The position numbers and the translations under genes are program-made. Below, one piece after another: positions 33,826 to 43,245 of a stretch of DNA of 64,000 bases. Origin of the DNA: Hoyosella subflava DQS3-9A1 (GTDB lineage: Bacteria; Actinomycetota; Actinomycetes; Mycobacteriales; Mycobacteriaceae); contig NC_015564.1 of the NCBI RefSeq assembly GCF_000214175.1, forward strand, positions 4,674,810-4,738,809. Reading direction: 5' to 3'. The notes below the pieces were generated by a model. It searched no databases. It was not told where the DNA came from and worked only from the letters and a program-made list of their open reading frames with translations. How positions within the stretch are numbered: position 1 is the first letter of the stretch; each line of letters begins with the position of its first letter.

Positions 33826-34503
33826 ATGCCTGTCGCCCTCATTACCGGAGCAAGCCGCGGCTTAGGTGCTGCGATCGCCCAGGAACTCGAATCCACACAC
33901 AGCCTCCTCCTCGGTGGCCGCGATGCTGAGGCGCTGACACCCCTGGCAGATCATCTGCCGAACGCTCAACCCTGGACAGTGGATCTGACCGACCACGACG
34001 CAGTTGAGCGAGCAGCACGCCAAATCGAAGAGCTCGACGTTCTGGTGCACAACGCCGGTTTTGCGCGTATCGGATCCATCGAAGACACATCGCTAGACAC
34101 ATGGCGCACCACAATGGAAGTGAACCTCTTTGCGGTAGTCCACCTCACACGCGTCCTGCTCCCGGCGCTGCGACGGGCGGGGGGTCACGTAGTTCTCATC
34201 AACTCAGGAGCCGGACTGCGCGTCAACCCTGGCTGGAGCGCTTACGCTGCCTCGAAGTTTGCGTTGAGAGCGTTCTCCGACGCCTTGCGAGCCGAAGAGC
34301 CATCGCTGCGGGTTACCTCGATCCACCCGGGCCGAATCGACACCGATATGCAGCGCGCGATCATCAGCGCCGAGGGGAAGGACGAGTACAACCCTGACGA
34401 TTTCCTCAAGACATCGACGGTTGCGCTGGCCGTGGGAAATGCCATTCGCACTCCCCGCGATGCCCACCCGACAGAAGTGATGCTCCGGCCAGCCACACGC
34501 TAG
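33826..34503 (+). CDS. short-chain dehydrogenase/reductase
   Basis: Protein of 225 aa from ATG 33826, a classical SDR. NADP-binding ALITGASRGLGAAIA, the VHNAG motif, catalytic Ser in INSGAGL, YAASK with Tyr and Lys, and IHPGRIDTDM. It is short for the family but complete. Substrate unknown. It is convergent with leuS (43-bp gap). Confidence 0.9.
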   Translation: MPVALITGASRGLGAAIAQELESTHSLLLGGRDAEALTPLADHLPNAQPWTVDLTDHDAVERAARQIEELDVLVHNAGFARIGSIEDTSLDTWRTTMEVNLFAVVHLTRVLLPALRRAGGHVVLINSGAGLRVNPGWSAYAASKFALRAFSDALRAEEPSLRVTSIHPGRIDTDMQRAIISAEGKDEYNPDDFLKTSTVALAVGNAIRTPRDAHPTEVMLRPATR

Positions 34504-34546
34504 TTGGTGTTCAGAACTGAGGCGTGAACGGGATAAGCGGCGGCGC

Positions 34547-37462
34547 TTAAAGGACGATGTTGACCATTTTTCCGGGCACAACAATCACCTTCCGCGGTGT
34601 CTTTCCCTCGATCAACGTGGCGATCTTGTCGTCTGCCAGTGCCACCTGTTCCACGTGCTCGCGGGATGAATCCGCTGGCACGTTGATGCGGCCGCGGACC
34701 TTTCCATTCACCTGGATGGGGTATTCGAGGGTCTCATCCGCCAGCCATCGTTCGTCTGCCGTCGGGAAGGGTCCGTGGGCAAGCGGGGTTTCGTGGCCGA
34801 GCCGAGACCACAACTCCTCCGCAACGTGTGGGGCAAGTGGCGCCATCATCAATACGAGCGGTTCGACGGCTGATCGAGGAGCGCCATTCGGGTAGGCCTT
34901 GGTGAGGTGGTTTGTCAGCTCGATGAGCTTCGCACCAGCGGTGTTCATGCGCAGGGACGCATACTCCTCATCGACTCCGGCGATCGTCCGATTTACGACG
35001 CGAAGCGTGGTCTCGTCGAGCTCTCGCTCGACGACTTTCATAGCGCCCGATTCTTCATCGATGACAAGGCGCCATACGCGCTGCAGGAATCGATGGGCGC
35101 CGATGACGTCCTTGGTAGCCCACGGCCGGGAGGCGTCGAGAGGTCCCATCGACATCTCGTACACGCGCAACGTGTCGGCACCGAAGTCTTCGGCTATTTC
35201 ATCAGGAGTGACGGAATTCTTAAGGCTCTTACCCATCTTTCCGTACTCTTGATTGACCTCAACGGTCTGCCCGTCCGGTCCAGTCCAGAAGAACTTATCG
35301 CCCTTTTCCTCGACCTCATCGGCCGGAACGTACACACCACGCGAATCGGTGTAGGCAAACGCTTGAATGTAACCCTGGTTAAACAGACGCCGATAAGGTT
35401 CGACTGAGCTCACGTGCCCCAGGTCATGGAGCACCTTGTGCCAGAAGCGCGCGTACAAGAGGTGCAGCACGGCATGTTCGACGCCACCGACATACAGGTC
35501 GATTCCTCCGGGGTCGTGTGGACCGTGAATCTCGGGGCGCGGGCCGACCCAGTAAGCCTCGTTGTCCTTGGCACAGAACTCGTCCTGATTTGTCGGATCG
35601 ATGTACCTGAGCTGATACCAGGAACTGCCCGCCCACTGAGGCATGACATTGGTGTCCCGGCGGTAGGTCTTCAGGCCGTCACCCAAGTCAAGCTCGACGT
35701 TCACCCAGTCGGTTGCCTTAGCAAGCGGAGGCGACGGCTCCGAGTTCGCATCATCGGGATCGAAAGTGACAGGTGCGTAGTCCGTCAGGTCGGGGAGTTC
35801 GACCGGCAACATCGAGTCTGGTAGCGCGTAGGTGACACCGTCTTCGTCATACACGATGGGGAAGGGTTCGCCCCAATAACGCTGACGAGCGAAAAGCCAG
35901 TCCCGCAGCTTGTACTGAACGGTGCCCTTCCCTCTGCCCTGCTCTTCGAGCCACGAGATCGCACGGGTTTTCGCCTCGTCTACACGAAGGCCGTTGATGT
36001 TAAGCCCGCTATCGTTCGCCGAGTTGATACCCACTCCATCCCCAGTGAACGCTGCGTCGAGCGTTTCCGGTGCCGAAGTGTCGGAACCCTCTGTGTCGGC
36101 AGCAATCACCCGGACGATTTCCAGACCGAAAGTCGTAGCGAACTCGAAGTCACGAACGTCGTGCGCAGGAACTGCCATGATCGCGCCGGTCCCGTAGCCG
36201 GTCAACACATAATCTGCGATGAAGACCGGGATCTTGTGACCATTGACGGGGTTCGTGGCAAAGCTACCGAGGAAGACACCCGTCTTTTCTTTGTTCTCTT
36301 GGCGTTCCAAATCAGTTTTCGATGCGATGGAGGCCCGGTATTTGGCTACAGCTTCTGCTGGGCTTGCCGCTCCCCCGGTCCATCGGGCGTCTGTGCCGGT
36401 CGGCCACTCGGCCGAAATCAGCGTGTCAACAAGTTCATGCTCGGGTGCGAGGACCATGTACGTCGCACCGAACAATGTGTCTGGGCGCGTGGTGAAGACT
36501 TCGATGTCACGTCCAGAGTCGGTCGCGAACTCCACGTTGGCACCACGCGAACGGCCGATCCAGTTGCGCTGCATCGTCTTGACCTTGTCGGGCCAATCAA
36601 GTAGATCAAGATCGTCGAGGAGGCGGTCAGCGTAGGTGGTGATGCGCATCATCCACTGCTTCAACTCTTTGCGGAAAACGGGGAAGTTGCCGCGCTCACT
36701 GCGTCCGTCCGCAGTTACCTCCTCATTCGCCAGAACGGTGCCGAGACCAGGGCACCAGTTGACCTGAGCGTTCGAGTGATACACCAGGCGAAACTCTTCG
36801 AGGACAGCGTCGCGCTCAGCTCTCGTCAGCTCTGCCCAGTCACGTCCACCGGGCACCGCCCGGGCACCTGACTCGAACTCCGCGATCAGTTCCCCGATGC
36901 TGCGGGCACGCCCGAGTTCGCCGTCGTACCACGAGTTGTAGATCTGGAGGAAGATCCACTGTGTCCAGTGGTAGAAATCTGTGTCCGTTGTCGCGACCCG
37001 GCGACGCTCGTCGTGCCCCAGGCCGAGACGCCGGATCTGAGCCAGGTAGCGCTCGATATTCGCTTCCGTGGTGGTGCGGGGGTGGGTCCCGGTTTGCACC
37101 GCATACTGTTCCGCCGGAAGCCCAAAGCTGTCGAAGCCCATCGTGTGGAGTACGTTGTGGCCGCGCATACGGTGATACCGGGCGTAGACATCGGTTGCGA
37201 TGAATCCGAGCGGGTGCCCGACGTGGAGCCCGGCGCCCGAGGGATACGGGAACATGTCCAGAACAAAAAGCTTGTCCTCGGGGACATCCCCTGCGAGTGG
37301 TCCCGTCGGGTTTGGCGCATGGAACGACCCGAGTTCGTTCCAGCGCTCCTGCCAGCGGCGCTCGATCTCTCCTGCCAATTCAGCTGTATACCGGAATTGC
37401 GGAGTGAGATCGCGTGCGGATGTGTCCGTACCAGTCCTCGTGTTTGTCCCTGAATCACTCAC
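34547..37462 (-). CDS. leuS: leucyl-tRNA synthetase
   Basis: Protein of 971 aa, class Ia synthetase charging tRNA-Leu. HIGH motif as HVGH at residues 80-83 within [17 protein letters not shown]. The CP1 editing domain shows [26 protein letters not shown] sequence ([21 protein letters not shown]), the catalytic core has [18 protein letters not shown], and the KMSKS motif is KMGKSLKN near residue 740. The anticodon-binding and C-terminal domains are complete. Start ATG 37462. Confidence 0.97.
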   Translation of the reverse strand: MSDSGTNTRTGTDTSARDLTPQFRYTAELAGEIERRWQERWNELGSFHAPNPTGPLAGDVPEDKLFVLDMFPYPSGAGLHVGHPLGFIATDVYARYHRMRGHNVLHTMGFDSFGLPAEQYAVQTGTHPRTTTEANIERYLAQIRRLGLGHDERRRVATTDTDFYHWTQWIFLQIYNSWYDGELGRARSIGELIAEFESGARAVPGGRDWAELTRAERDAVLEEFRLVYHSNAQVNWCPGLGTVLANEEVTADGRSERGNFPVFRKELKQWMMRITTYADRLLDDLDLLDWPDKVKTMQRNWIGRSRGANVEFATDSGRDIEVFTTRPDTLFGATYMVLAPEHELVDTLISAEWPTGTDARWTGGAASPAEAVAKYRASIASKTDLERQENKEKTGVFLGSFATNPVNGHKIPVFIADYVLTGYGTGAIMAVPAHDVRDFEFATTFGLEIVRVIAADTEGSDTSAPETLDAAFTGDGVGINSANDSGLNINGLRVDEAKTRAISWLEEQGRGKGTVQYKLRDWLFARQRYWGEPFPIVYDEDGVTYALPDSMLPVELPDLTDYAPVTFDPDDANSEPSPPLAKATDWVNVELDLGDGLKTYRRDTNVMPQWAGSSWYQLRYIDPTNQDEFCAKDNEAYWVGPRPEIHGPHDPGGIDLYVGGVEHAVLHLLYARFWHKVLHDLGHVSSVEPYRRLFNQGYIQAFAYTDSRGVYVPADEVEEKGDKFFWTGPDGQTVEVNQEYGKMGKSLKNSVTPDEIAEDFGADTLRVYEMSMGPLDASRPWATKDVIGAHRFLQRVWRLVIDEESGAMKVVERELDETTLRVVNRTIAGVDEEYASLRMNTAGAKLIELTNHLTKAYPNGAPRSAVEPLVLMMAPLAPHVAEELWSRLGHETPLAHGPFPTADERWLADETLEYPIQVNGKVRGRINVPADSSREHVEQVALADDKIATLIEGKTPRKVIVVPGKMVNIVL

Positions 37463-37579
37463 TGTGGCTGTCTACCTACCGAGTCGTCGCGCCGATGGTC
37501 CACCAATGGGGCGGACACTGTGCCCCGATAAGACTAATGGCTACACTGCCCAGATTCCGACTCCGCCGCCTTCCGCCGT

Positions 37580-38002
37580 ATGCTGGTGACCGTGCTTGTC
37601 GCTGCAATCGTCCTCCTTGTGCTCGCTGCGTTCTTCATCACCGCCGGGATAGCGGGCGCCATCGAACGTCTCCCACGCAACCGTTTCGCCGGGGTGCGTT
37701 CCCCTGAAACGCTCCGCGATGATGACACCTTTCGGGTCGCCAACAAGGTCGCGGCGCCCACAATGATTGGCGCGGGCACCATTCTGGTCTTCGGGGCAAC
37801 AGGCGGCGTGGTGTTGTCCGGCTGGCTGACCGTGGTCGCCATGCTGGCCGCTGTCGTCGCCGCGATTCTGGTTGCCGGGGCGGGGGCTAACCTCGGTATT
37901 CGCGCAGCCCGCGCAGTGCCCGCCGCGACAGGCGGTGCCTGCTCGACCTGCAGCGGCTGTTCCATTGCGGAAGCTTGCTCGCCACAGGACGGCTGCGCGT
38001 GA
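37580..38002 (+). CDS. SdpI-like membrane protein with Cys-rich tail
   Basis: Protein of 140 aa. Three hydrophobic helices, with the SdpI-type loop RNRFAGVRSPETLRDDDTFRVANKVAAPTMIGAG after the first. SdpI proteins include an immunity/signalling protein of Bacillus, and actinobacterial members are uncharacterised. The unusual part is the C-terminus GGACSTCSGCSIAEACSPQDGCA, with five Cys in 20 residues that could bind metal or form disulfides. The stop overlaps the GTG start of the VOC gene by 4 bp. Confidence 0.75.
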   Translation: MLVTVLVAAIVLLVLAAFFITAGIAGAIERLPRNRFAGVRSPETLRDDDTFRVANKVAAPTMIGAGTILVFGATGGVVLSGWLTVVAMLAAVVAAILVAGAGANLGIRAARAVPAATGGACSTCSGCSIAEACSPQDGCA

Positions 38003-38400
38003 TCACCTTCGGCGCTTTCAGCATCTACGTTGATGATCAAGACCGGGCACTGCGCTTCTACACCGAACTACTGGGGTTCACCAAGAAGAACGACCTTCTC
38101 GTCGGTGGTGCACGATGGCTAACCATAGTTCCCTCTGCACACGTCGATGGAACGGAGCTCCTCCTTGAGCCCAATGGCAATCCAATTGCCGCGGAGTACC
38201 AGAAGAACCTCTACGACGCACGCATCCCTGCGGCCGTTTTTGCTGTAGACGACTTGGTGGCCGAGCACCGTCGGCTCGCATCGCTAGGTGTGGTTTTCAC
38301 CATGCGCCCCACCGAAATGGGAGCGAATCTCCAGGCGATGCTCGATGACGGATGCGGGAACCTGATTCTGCTCAACCAGCCGCTGTCCGACGCGACTTAA
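37999..38400 (+). CDS. VOC-superfamily (glyoxalase-like) protein
   Basis: Protein of 133 aa from GTG 37999, coupled to the SdpI-like gene (GTGA overlap). Paired beta-alpha-beta-beta-beta modules of the vicinal-oxygen-chelate fold: FSIYVDDQDRALRFYTELLGFTKKND, then GTELLLEPNGN, AAVFAVDDLVAEHRRLASLGVVFTMRPTEMGANLQAMLDDGCGNLILLNQP. Metal ligands are not obvious beyond a Glu in the middle and none is certain. Function unknown. Confidence 0.85.
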   Translation: MITFGAFSIYVDDQDRALRFYTELLGFTKKNDLLVGGARWLTIVPSAHVDGTELLLEPNGNPIAAEYQKNLYDARIPAAVFAVDDLVAEHRRLASLGVVFTMRPTEMGANLQAMLDDGCGNLILLNQPLSDAT

Positions 38401-38452
38401 TCCGCTACTCCCCCGCGGCCATGGCCGGACGACGGCCCGCATACTGCCCGGA

Positions 38453-38560
38453 CATGCCCGCGGGCGGCACCGGCAGGCGGGCCAGTAAACCCTTCCTGAT
38501 CGGGCATGCTCGGTGACGTGCCCGGTTGCTGACCGAACATGCCCACGAGCAGGCTCAAGC
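38453..38560. repeat. dispersed CATGCCC repeat cluster (copy group 2)
   Basis: This 339-bp gap (38401-38739) holds no gene. It contains a diverged copy CATGCCCGCGGGCGGC (38453-38468), an inverted-looking copy CCTGATCGGGCATG (38495-38508) and a near-perfect copy CATGCCCACGAGCAGG (38538-38553) followed by CTCAAGCATGACC. The flanks of the copies (CCGGACATG, GACCGAACATG) are also similar. Confidence 0.7.
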
Positions 38561-38739
38561 ATGACCATCACAGACCACACTCGAGGACGTCACCTCTAGG
38601 TAACAGTAGCCGTCGCCACTCACGCTCGGAACCCCGGTGCAGAGGCGTACGAACCAATTCCGTCACGTGACAGCGTTTGCTTCACGCACCATCAGTGATA
38701 GACCTCGCAGAACACTGCGCGTATCGAGGTATTAGCGTT

Positions 38740-39732
38740 GTGTTCGTGAAAAGACTCTCGCGCTACGGCATTGATGGCTTCATCCTTGCGATTTTTGGTG
38801 CCGTTGTCATCGCGAGCCTTCTTCCTGCCACAGGAGTATGGGAAACCGTCGCCACTTGGGCAACACGCTTTTGTATCGCGTTGCTTTTCTTTCTGTATGG
38901 CACGCGCCTTGCCCCACAAGACGCGCTAAAGGGACTCACACATTGGCGACTCCATATCGTCGTACTTGCTGCAACTTTCGTGGTATTTCCCCTCCTAGGA
39001 ATGGCAATGAAGCCACTCGAGCCAGGAATAGTCACCCCCGGGCTCTACGCAGGACTGCTATTCCTGTGTCTGCTCCCTTCTACTGTGCAGTCCTCAATCG
39101 CCTTTACCTCAATCGCGCGTGGAAATGTAGCCGGAGCAATAGTCAGTGCATCCGCGTCGAACCTGATCGGTGTCTTCCTGACCCCCCTGCTCGTGATCAT
39201 GCTCATGAACACGACCGGGCATGCTCAAGTCAGTCCCAGCGCGGTAATCAACATTGTTCTGCAGATTCTCTTGCCCTTTTTGGTTGGTCAGCTGGCTCGG
39301 CCATTTATTGGCGGATTTCTCATCAAGCACGCACGCCCGACGCGCTTGGTTGACCGGACGTCAATCGTACTGGTCGTGTATGCGGCATTTAGCGAGAGCA
39401 TGCGTGAAGGTATCTGGCAGATCGTCGAGGTCCGCCACGTCATCATCATCGTGTTCATCAGTTGCGTCCTCTTGAGCGTTGTCCTTCTCCTGACCGCATT
39501 CGCCGGTCGATTGCTGAAGTTCTCGCGAGAGGATCAGATCGTCATCCTCTTCTGCGGATCCAAGAAATCCCTTGCAAGCGGGCTGCCGATGGCTACCGTG
39601 CTCTTCGCCGGACAGTCCGTCGGTCTGATCATCCTTCCGCTGATGATCTTCCATCAGATCCAGCTGGTTGTATGCGCGATCCTGGCGTCACGAATCGGAC
39701 ATGCCCACGAGCAGGGCGATCGTACCGATTGA
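38740..39732 (+). CDS. bile-acid:Na+ symporter-like transporter (SBF-like, YfeH type)
   Basis: Protein of about 330 aa from GTG 38740 (GTG 38746 or an upstream TTG 38677 also possible). Nine or ten membrane helices of the SLC10A7/YfeH subgroup: LLFFLYGTRLAPQDALKGLTHWRLH, LFLCLLPSTVQSSIAFTSIARGN, SNLIGVFLTPLLV, and CGSKKSLASGLPMATVLF with conserved-looking KKS. Substrate unknown. The last residues (RIGHAHEQGDRTD) are encoded by a copy of the CATGCCC dispersed repeat, and the gene is flanked by repeats on both sides. Confidence 0.82.
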   Translation: MFVKRLSRYGIDGFILAIFGAVVIASLLPATGVWETVATWATRFCIALLFFLYGTRLAPQDALKGLTHWRLHIVVLAATFVVFPLLGMAMKPLEPGIVTPGLYAGLLFLCLLPSTVQSSIAFTSIARGNVAGAIVSASASNLIGVFLTPLLVIMLMNTTGHAQVSPSAVINIVLQILLPFLVGQLARPFIGGFLIKHARPTRLVDRTSIVLVVYAAFSESMREGIWQIVEVRHVIIIVFISCVLLSVVLLLTAFAGRLLKFSREDQIVILFCGSKKSLASGLPMATVLFAGQSVGLIILPLMIFHQIQLVVCAILASRIGHAHEQGDRTD

Positions 39733-39803
39733 TCAGGGGTTTCATCCGCTCCGATGTATAACGTAGGTGGACGCGGACACGCGCGGGCATGCCCACGATC
39801 AGG
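39700..39803. repeat. dispersed CATGCCC repeat cluster (copy group 3)
   Basis: Copies CATGCCCACGAGCAGG (39700-39715, inside the symporter gene's 3' end) and CATGCCCACGATCAGG (39788-39803). Nearby GATCAGGGG, GATCGGGCTAC and ACTGATCGAGC strings repeat parts of the same words. The intergenic region 39733-39903 otherwise holds the promoter of lat. Confidence 0.72.
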
Positions 39804-39903
39804 CCTGCACGCACACCCCGCCCGGACAGGTGATCGGGCTACTGATCGAGCGCACCCACCGCAATAGGGGAGGGGAGAGGCCCGGTAGCAATACCATAGA
39901 GAG

Positions 39904-41223
39904 ATGAGCCTGGTGCCAAGCGAGGTCCATCCCACGATCGCTCGGTCGATGCTCGCGGACGGCTTCGACATTGTCCTCGACTTAGCCCGCTCACACGGAT
40001 CGTGGATCGTCGATGCACAGACCGGAACCCGCTATCTCGATATGTTCACGTTCTTCGCGTCATCGGCACTCGGAATGAATCACCCCGGACTTACCGAGGA
40101 CGAGCAGTTCCGAGGTGAACTACTGCTCGCCGCGTACAACAAGCCTTCCAACTCAGATATGTACACCGTCGCCATGGCTGAGTTCGTTCAGACGTTCGCT
40201 CGCGTGCTCGGTGATGAGCGATTGCCGCACCTATTCTTCATTGAGGGTGGCGCAAACGCCGTTGAGAACGCTCTCAAAACTGCATTCGATTGGAAGAGCC
40301 GACTCAACGAAGCGTACGGTCGGGACCCCAAACTCGGGACACAGGTAATGCATCTTCAAGATGCATTTCACGGGCGGACTGGATACACCTTGTCGCTCAC
40401 GAACACGGAGCAGATCAAGACTGCTCGCTTTCCAAAGTTCGAGTGGCCACGAATTGCCAATCCGTATCCAGGTACTTATCGGAGCGGGCAGGATCGTGAC
40501 GTGGAAAGATTGGAGGAACAGGCGCTCGGGCAGGCTCGGGCAGTGTTCGCCGAGAACCCCCATGACATCGCGTGCTTCATCGCCGAGCCAATCCAGGGGG
40601 AAGGTGGCGACCATCATTTACGGCCACAGTTTCTGCAAGCGATGCAGGACCTGTGTCACAAGCATGACGCACTTTTTATCCTCGACGAGGTCCAGACCGG
40701 TTGCGGGATGACCGGCTCAGCGTGGGCGTACCAGCAGCTTGGGTTGGAACCGGATGTCGTTGCGTTCGGCAAGAAGACTCATGTCTGCGGAATAATGGCG
40801 GGCGGTCGGGTCGACGAGGTACCCGACAACGTCTTCCACGTGAGTTCACGAATTAACTCCACGTTCGGGGCAAGCCTGACGGACATGGTGCGCGCACGCC
40901 GCATCCTCGAAATTATTGAAGCCAGTCACCTCATCACGAGAGCCGCGAATCTCGGTGCGCACCTTTTCGGGCGTCTCGTGGAGATGGCGTCGCGGCACCC
41001 GATCGTGACTGATCCACGTGGGCGGGGGCTCATGTGTGCGGTCACGCTCGCGGACGGGGGAGTGCGGGACGAAATAGTCCGAGAACTGCGCCTCGTCGAA
41101 CACGTCCTCCTGCTTCCCTGCGGGGAGCGCAGTGTGCGGTTCCGCCCATCGCTCACCGTCACAAGGGAAGAGCTTGATGCCGCAGTATCTGCCTTAGACC
41201 GCACACTGATCCGCCACCACTGA
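39904..41223 (+). CDS. lat: L-lysine 6-aminotransferase
   Basis: Protein of 439 aa, class III PLP aminotransferase of the lysine epsilon-aminotransferase type (Rv3290c-like). It transfers the epsilon-amino group of lysine to 2-oxoglutarate, giving aminoadipate semialdehyde. Features: YLDMFTFFASSALGMNHPGL, HLFFIEGGANAVENALKTAFDWK, HLQDAFHGRTGYTLSLTNT, CFIAEPIQGEGGDHHLRPQFLQAM, LDEVQTGCGMTGSAWAYQQLG and FGKKTHVCG with the PLP Lys. No other lysine-degradation or beta-lactam gene is adjacent. Convergent with yqgE with no gap. Confidence 0.93.
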   Translation: MSLVPSEVHPTIARSMLADGFDIVLDLARSHGSWIVDAQTGTRYLDMFTFFASSALGMNHPGLTEDEQFRGELLLAAYNKPSNSDMYTVAMAEFVQTFARVLGDERLPHLFFIEGGANAVENALKTAFDWKSRLNEAYGRDPKLGTQVMHLQDAFHGRTGYTLSLTNTEQIKTARFPKFEWPRIANPYPGTYRSGQDRDVERLEEQALGQARAVFAENPHDIACFIAEPIQGEGGDHHLRPQFLQAMQDLCHKHDALFILDEVQTGCGMTGSAWAYQQLGLEPDVVAFGKKTHVCGIMAGGRVDEVPDNVFHVSSRINSTFGASLTDMVRARRILEIIEASHLITRAANLGAHLFGRLVEMASRHPIVTDPRGRGLMCAVTLADGGVRDEIVRELRLVEHVLLLPCGERSVRFRPSLTVTREELDAAVSALDRTLIRHH

Positions 41224-41829
41224 TCAGTTGCGGTCCAGCTCTATCGGGTGGGTCGCAAGCATAGCCAGGGGCACGGACTGGCGTCGAAGCACTCGGCCCC
41301 AAAGGTCAGCGCGGGCAGGTGCGAGCACGTCCGCGGGCAGGCTGGGCATGACCATCCAGTCGTCGCGGGCGAGTTCAGAATCTAGCTGTCCGGTTGTCCA
41401 TCCGGCATATCCGACAAAGATCCGCAGACCGGTCAGCACCGGAGCCATGTCCTCAGGGTCGGCGTCGAGGTCGATCATCACAACGCGGCCCTCGACTGCC
41501 CTAATACCCTCTAGACCGTCAATGTGGGTTCCGGCACGCAACACTCCCAGGCAGATTGCTGAATCGCGTTTGACAGGCCCACCGATGAAAAGCGCCTTCG
41601 GGCGCGCCGACAGTGAGGTCCACTGTGGAAGTACGTTGTGCACCGCAGTTTCGCTTGCGCGGTTAAGCACAACACCCAGGCTGCCCGACTCGTTGTGCTC
41701 GATGACATAGATAACCGTGCGACGGAACGTAGGCTCAAGCAGGTCCGTCGAAGCAAGCAGCAGGCTGCCCGGTTTCACTGTCCGATCGAGTCGTGCCCGA
41801 TAGTCCTCAGGATCTTCCCAGCTCGACAC
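41224..41829 (-). CDS. YqgE/AlgH family protein (UPF0301)
   Basis: Protein of 201 aa, Rv0038-like. Family features are PGSLLLASTDLLEPTFRRTVIYVIEHNESGSLGVVLNRAS, LFIGGPVKRDSAICLG and RIFVGYAGWTTGQLDSELARDDWMVMPSLPADVLAP. The biochemical role is unsettled in general. It is divergent from the MFS gene, as in mycobacteria (Rv0037c-Rv0038). Confidence 0.93.
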   Translation of the reverse strand: MSSWEDPEDYRARLDRTVKPGSLLLASTDLLEPTFRRTVIYVIEHNESGSLGVVLNRASETAVHNVLPQWTSLSARPKALFIGGPVKRDSAICLGVLRAGTHIDGLEGIRAVEGRVVMIDLDADPEDMAPVLTGLRIFVGYAGWTTGQLDSELARDDWMVMPSLPADVLAPARADLWGRVLRRQSVPLAMLATHPIELDRN

Positions 41830-41919
41830 ATCCCTATCATGGCACCGTAAGGCGAAGAGTTCTTGGTGATCGCCGCACCTTTCGTAAACAGCAAGTCAGG
41901 TCCAGAGGAATGAGGAACG

Positions 41920-43233
41920 TTGACGAATCGGATGTCGGAATTTGCCGACGCGATGCGTCATTCTCCCGGGCTTGCCCGGCTCGCTGTCGTGCGCTGGGTC
42001 AATCAGTTCGGCGACGGGTTCTTTCAGGCCGCGCTTGGCGGAGCGATTCTGTTCAATCCTGAGCGGCAGACCGAACCCGTCGCGATCGCAGTAGGCTTCG
42101 TCGTCCTGCTGCTGCCGTATTCATTGATCGGCCCGTTCATCGGCACCATGCTCGATCGATGGGATCGCCGCCTAGTTATAGTCTGGGCTGCGGTGATCCG
42201 GTGTGGCCTCGTCGCCGCTGCGAGTGTGGTGCTTTTTGCGTCCATCAATGGTCCCGTACTCCTGCTGATCGCCCTAGCCGCGATAGGTGTGAGCAGGTTC
42301 GTGCTCTCGGGCCTGTCCGCATCGCTACCCAATGTGGTGGCGCAACAGCACCTAGTGCCAGCCAACGCGGTACTTGTGACGCTCGGTGCTGGGTTTGCCG
42401 GACTCGGCGCCTCCGCATCAATCCTGGTTGTCTCGGTGGTGGGGGAGGGGGACGTCGGATCGGGCACAGCAACCGCGGTTTCCATTCTCGCGCCCCTCGC
42501 TGGTGGGGCGGCCGCCTGGGGGTTCGCGCAGGGGGCACTCGGGCCTGGCCGACTGACGATGTTGCTGACCCGCTCACAACGAACGTGGCGTACTGAAGTT
42601 GCTGCCGTGGCCAGCGGCCTCGTCACCGGTGCACGTGCGGTCTGGCACTCACCTGGCGTTACCACAGCGCTTTCAGCACTCGGCGCCCACCGCATCACAT
42701 TCGGAATCAACACGCTGATTATGGTTCTGCTTCTGCAGGACCCTGAAGGGTCACTGCGACTCCCTGGAGGACTCGCGGGGTTCGGTCTCGCGATTGCCGC
42801 GACCGCGAGCGGCATGGTCATAGCAGCAGTCCTCATGCCGTTCGTTATTCCACGCCTAGGCCGCACAAAAACGATCGTCTCGGGAGTGGTTCTCGCCCTC
42901 GCAGCGCAGCTCGTGTTCGTCCGCATGCTCGATCAAGATTCTCTGATTGTCGCCGCATTCCTGTTTGGGATCGCGGGACAGTCGATCAAACTAAGCAGTG
43001 ACGCCGCGATGCAGATTGAGATACCAGACGCGAAGCGTGGACGGGTTTTCGCGCTGCAAGACATGGTCTTCAATGCGGCGTTCGTCGCCGCAATCGCTAT
43101 CGCGGCATCATTCGTCGCTCCGGACGGAAGATCGCTTTCCCTTGTCTACGCGGGCGCGCTGATATATGCCCTCGCGCTAGCCGGGATCACGCTCAACGCC
43201 CGGCGGCGTGTGCATCATCGGTGGTGGCGGTGA
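41920..43233 (+). CDS. MFS transporter (Rv0037c-like)
   Basis: Protein of 437 aa, twelve predicted membrane helices, major facilitator superfamily. The first half has the loop motif IGTMLDRWDRRLVIVWAAVIRCG. The TTG start at 41920 has AGAGGA about 10 bases upstream; ATG 41932 is the alternative (433 aa). It probably is an exporter; substrate unknown. Divergent from yqgE and convergent with pcnA. Confidence 0.85.
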   Translation: MTNRMSEFADAMRHSPGLARLAVVRWVNQFGDGFFQAALGGAILFNPERQTEPVAIAVGFVVLLLPYSLIGPFIGTMLDRWDRRLVIVWAAVIRCGLVAAASVVLFASINGPVLLLIALAAIGVSRFVLSGLSASLPNVVAQQHLVPANAVLVTLGAGFAGLGASASILVVSVVGEGDVGSGTATAVSILAPLAGGAAAWGFAQGALGPGRLTMLLTRSQRTWRTEVAAVASGLVTGARAVWHSPGVTTALSALGAHRITFGINTLIMVLLLQDPEGSLRLPGGLAGFGLAIAATASGMVIAAVLMPFVIPRLGRTKTIVSGVVLALAAQLVFVRMLDQDSLIVAAFLFGIAGQSIKLSSDAAMQIEIPDAKRGRVFALQDMVFNAAFVAAIAIAASFVAPDGRSLSLVYAGALIYALALAGITLNARRRVHHRWWR

Positions 43234-43245
43234 GGCAAACAGCAC

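Noticed and set aside
33537..33896. 119-codon minus-strand frame over the 12-bp repeats
   Set aside because: Its sequence is the translation of the repeats (TGRMTGRMTGRV-like) with no start signal.
39186..39201. Inverted copy of the CATGCCC repeat (CCTGCTCGTGATCATG) inside the symporter gene
   Set aside because: It encodes an ordinary membrane-helix stretch (LLVIM), so the match may be chance.
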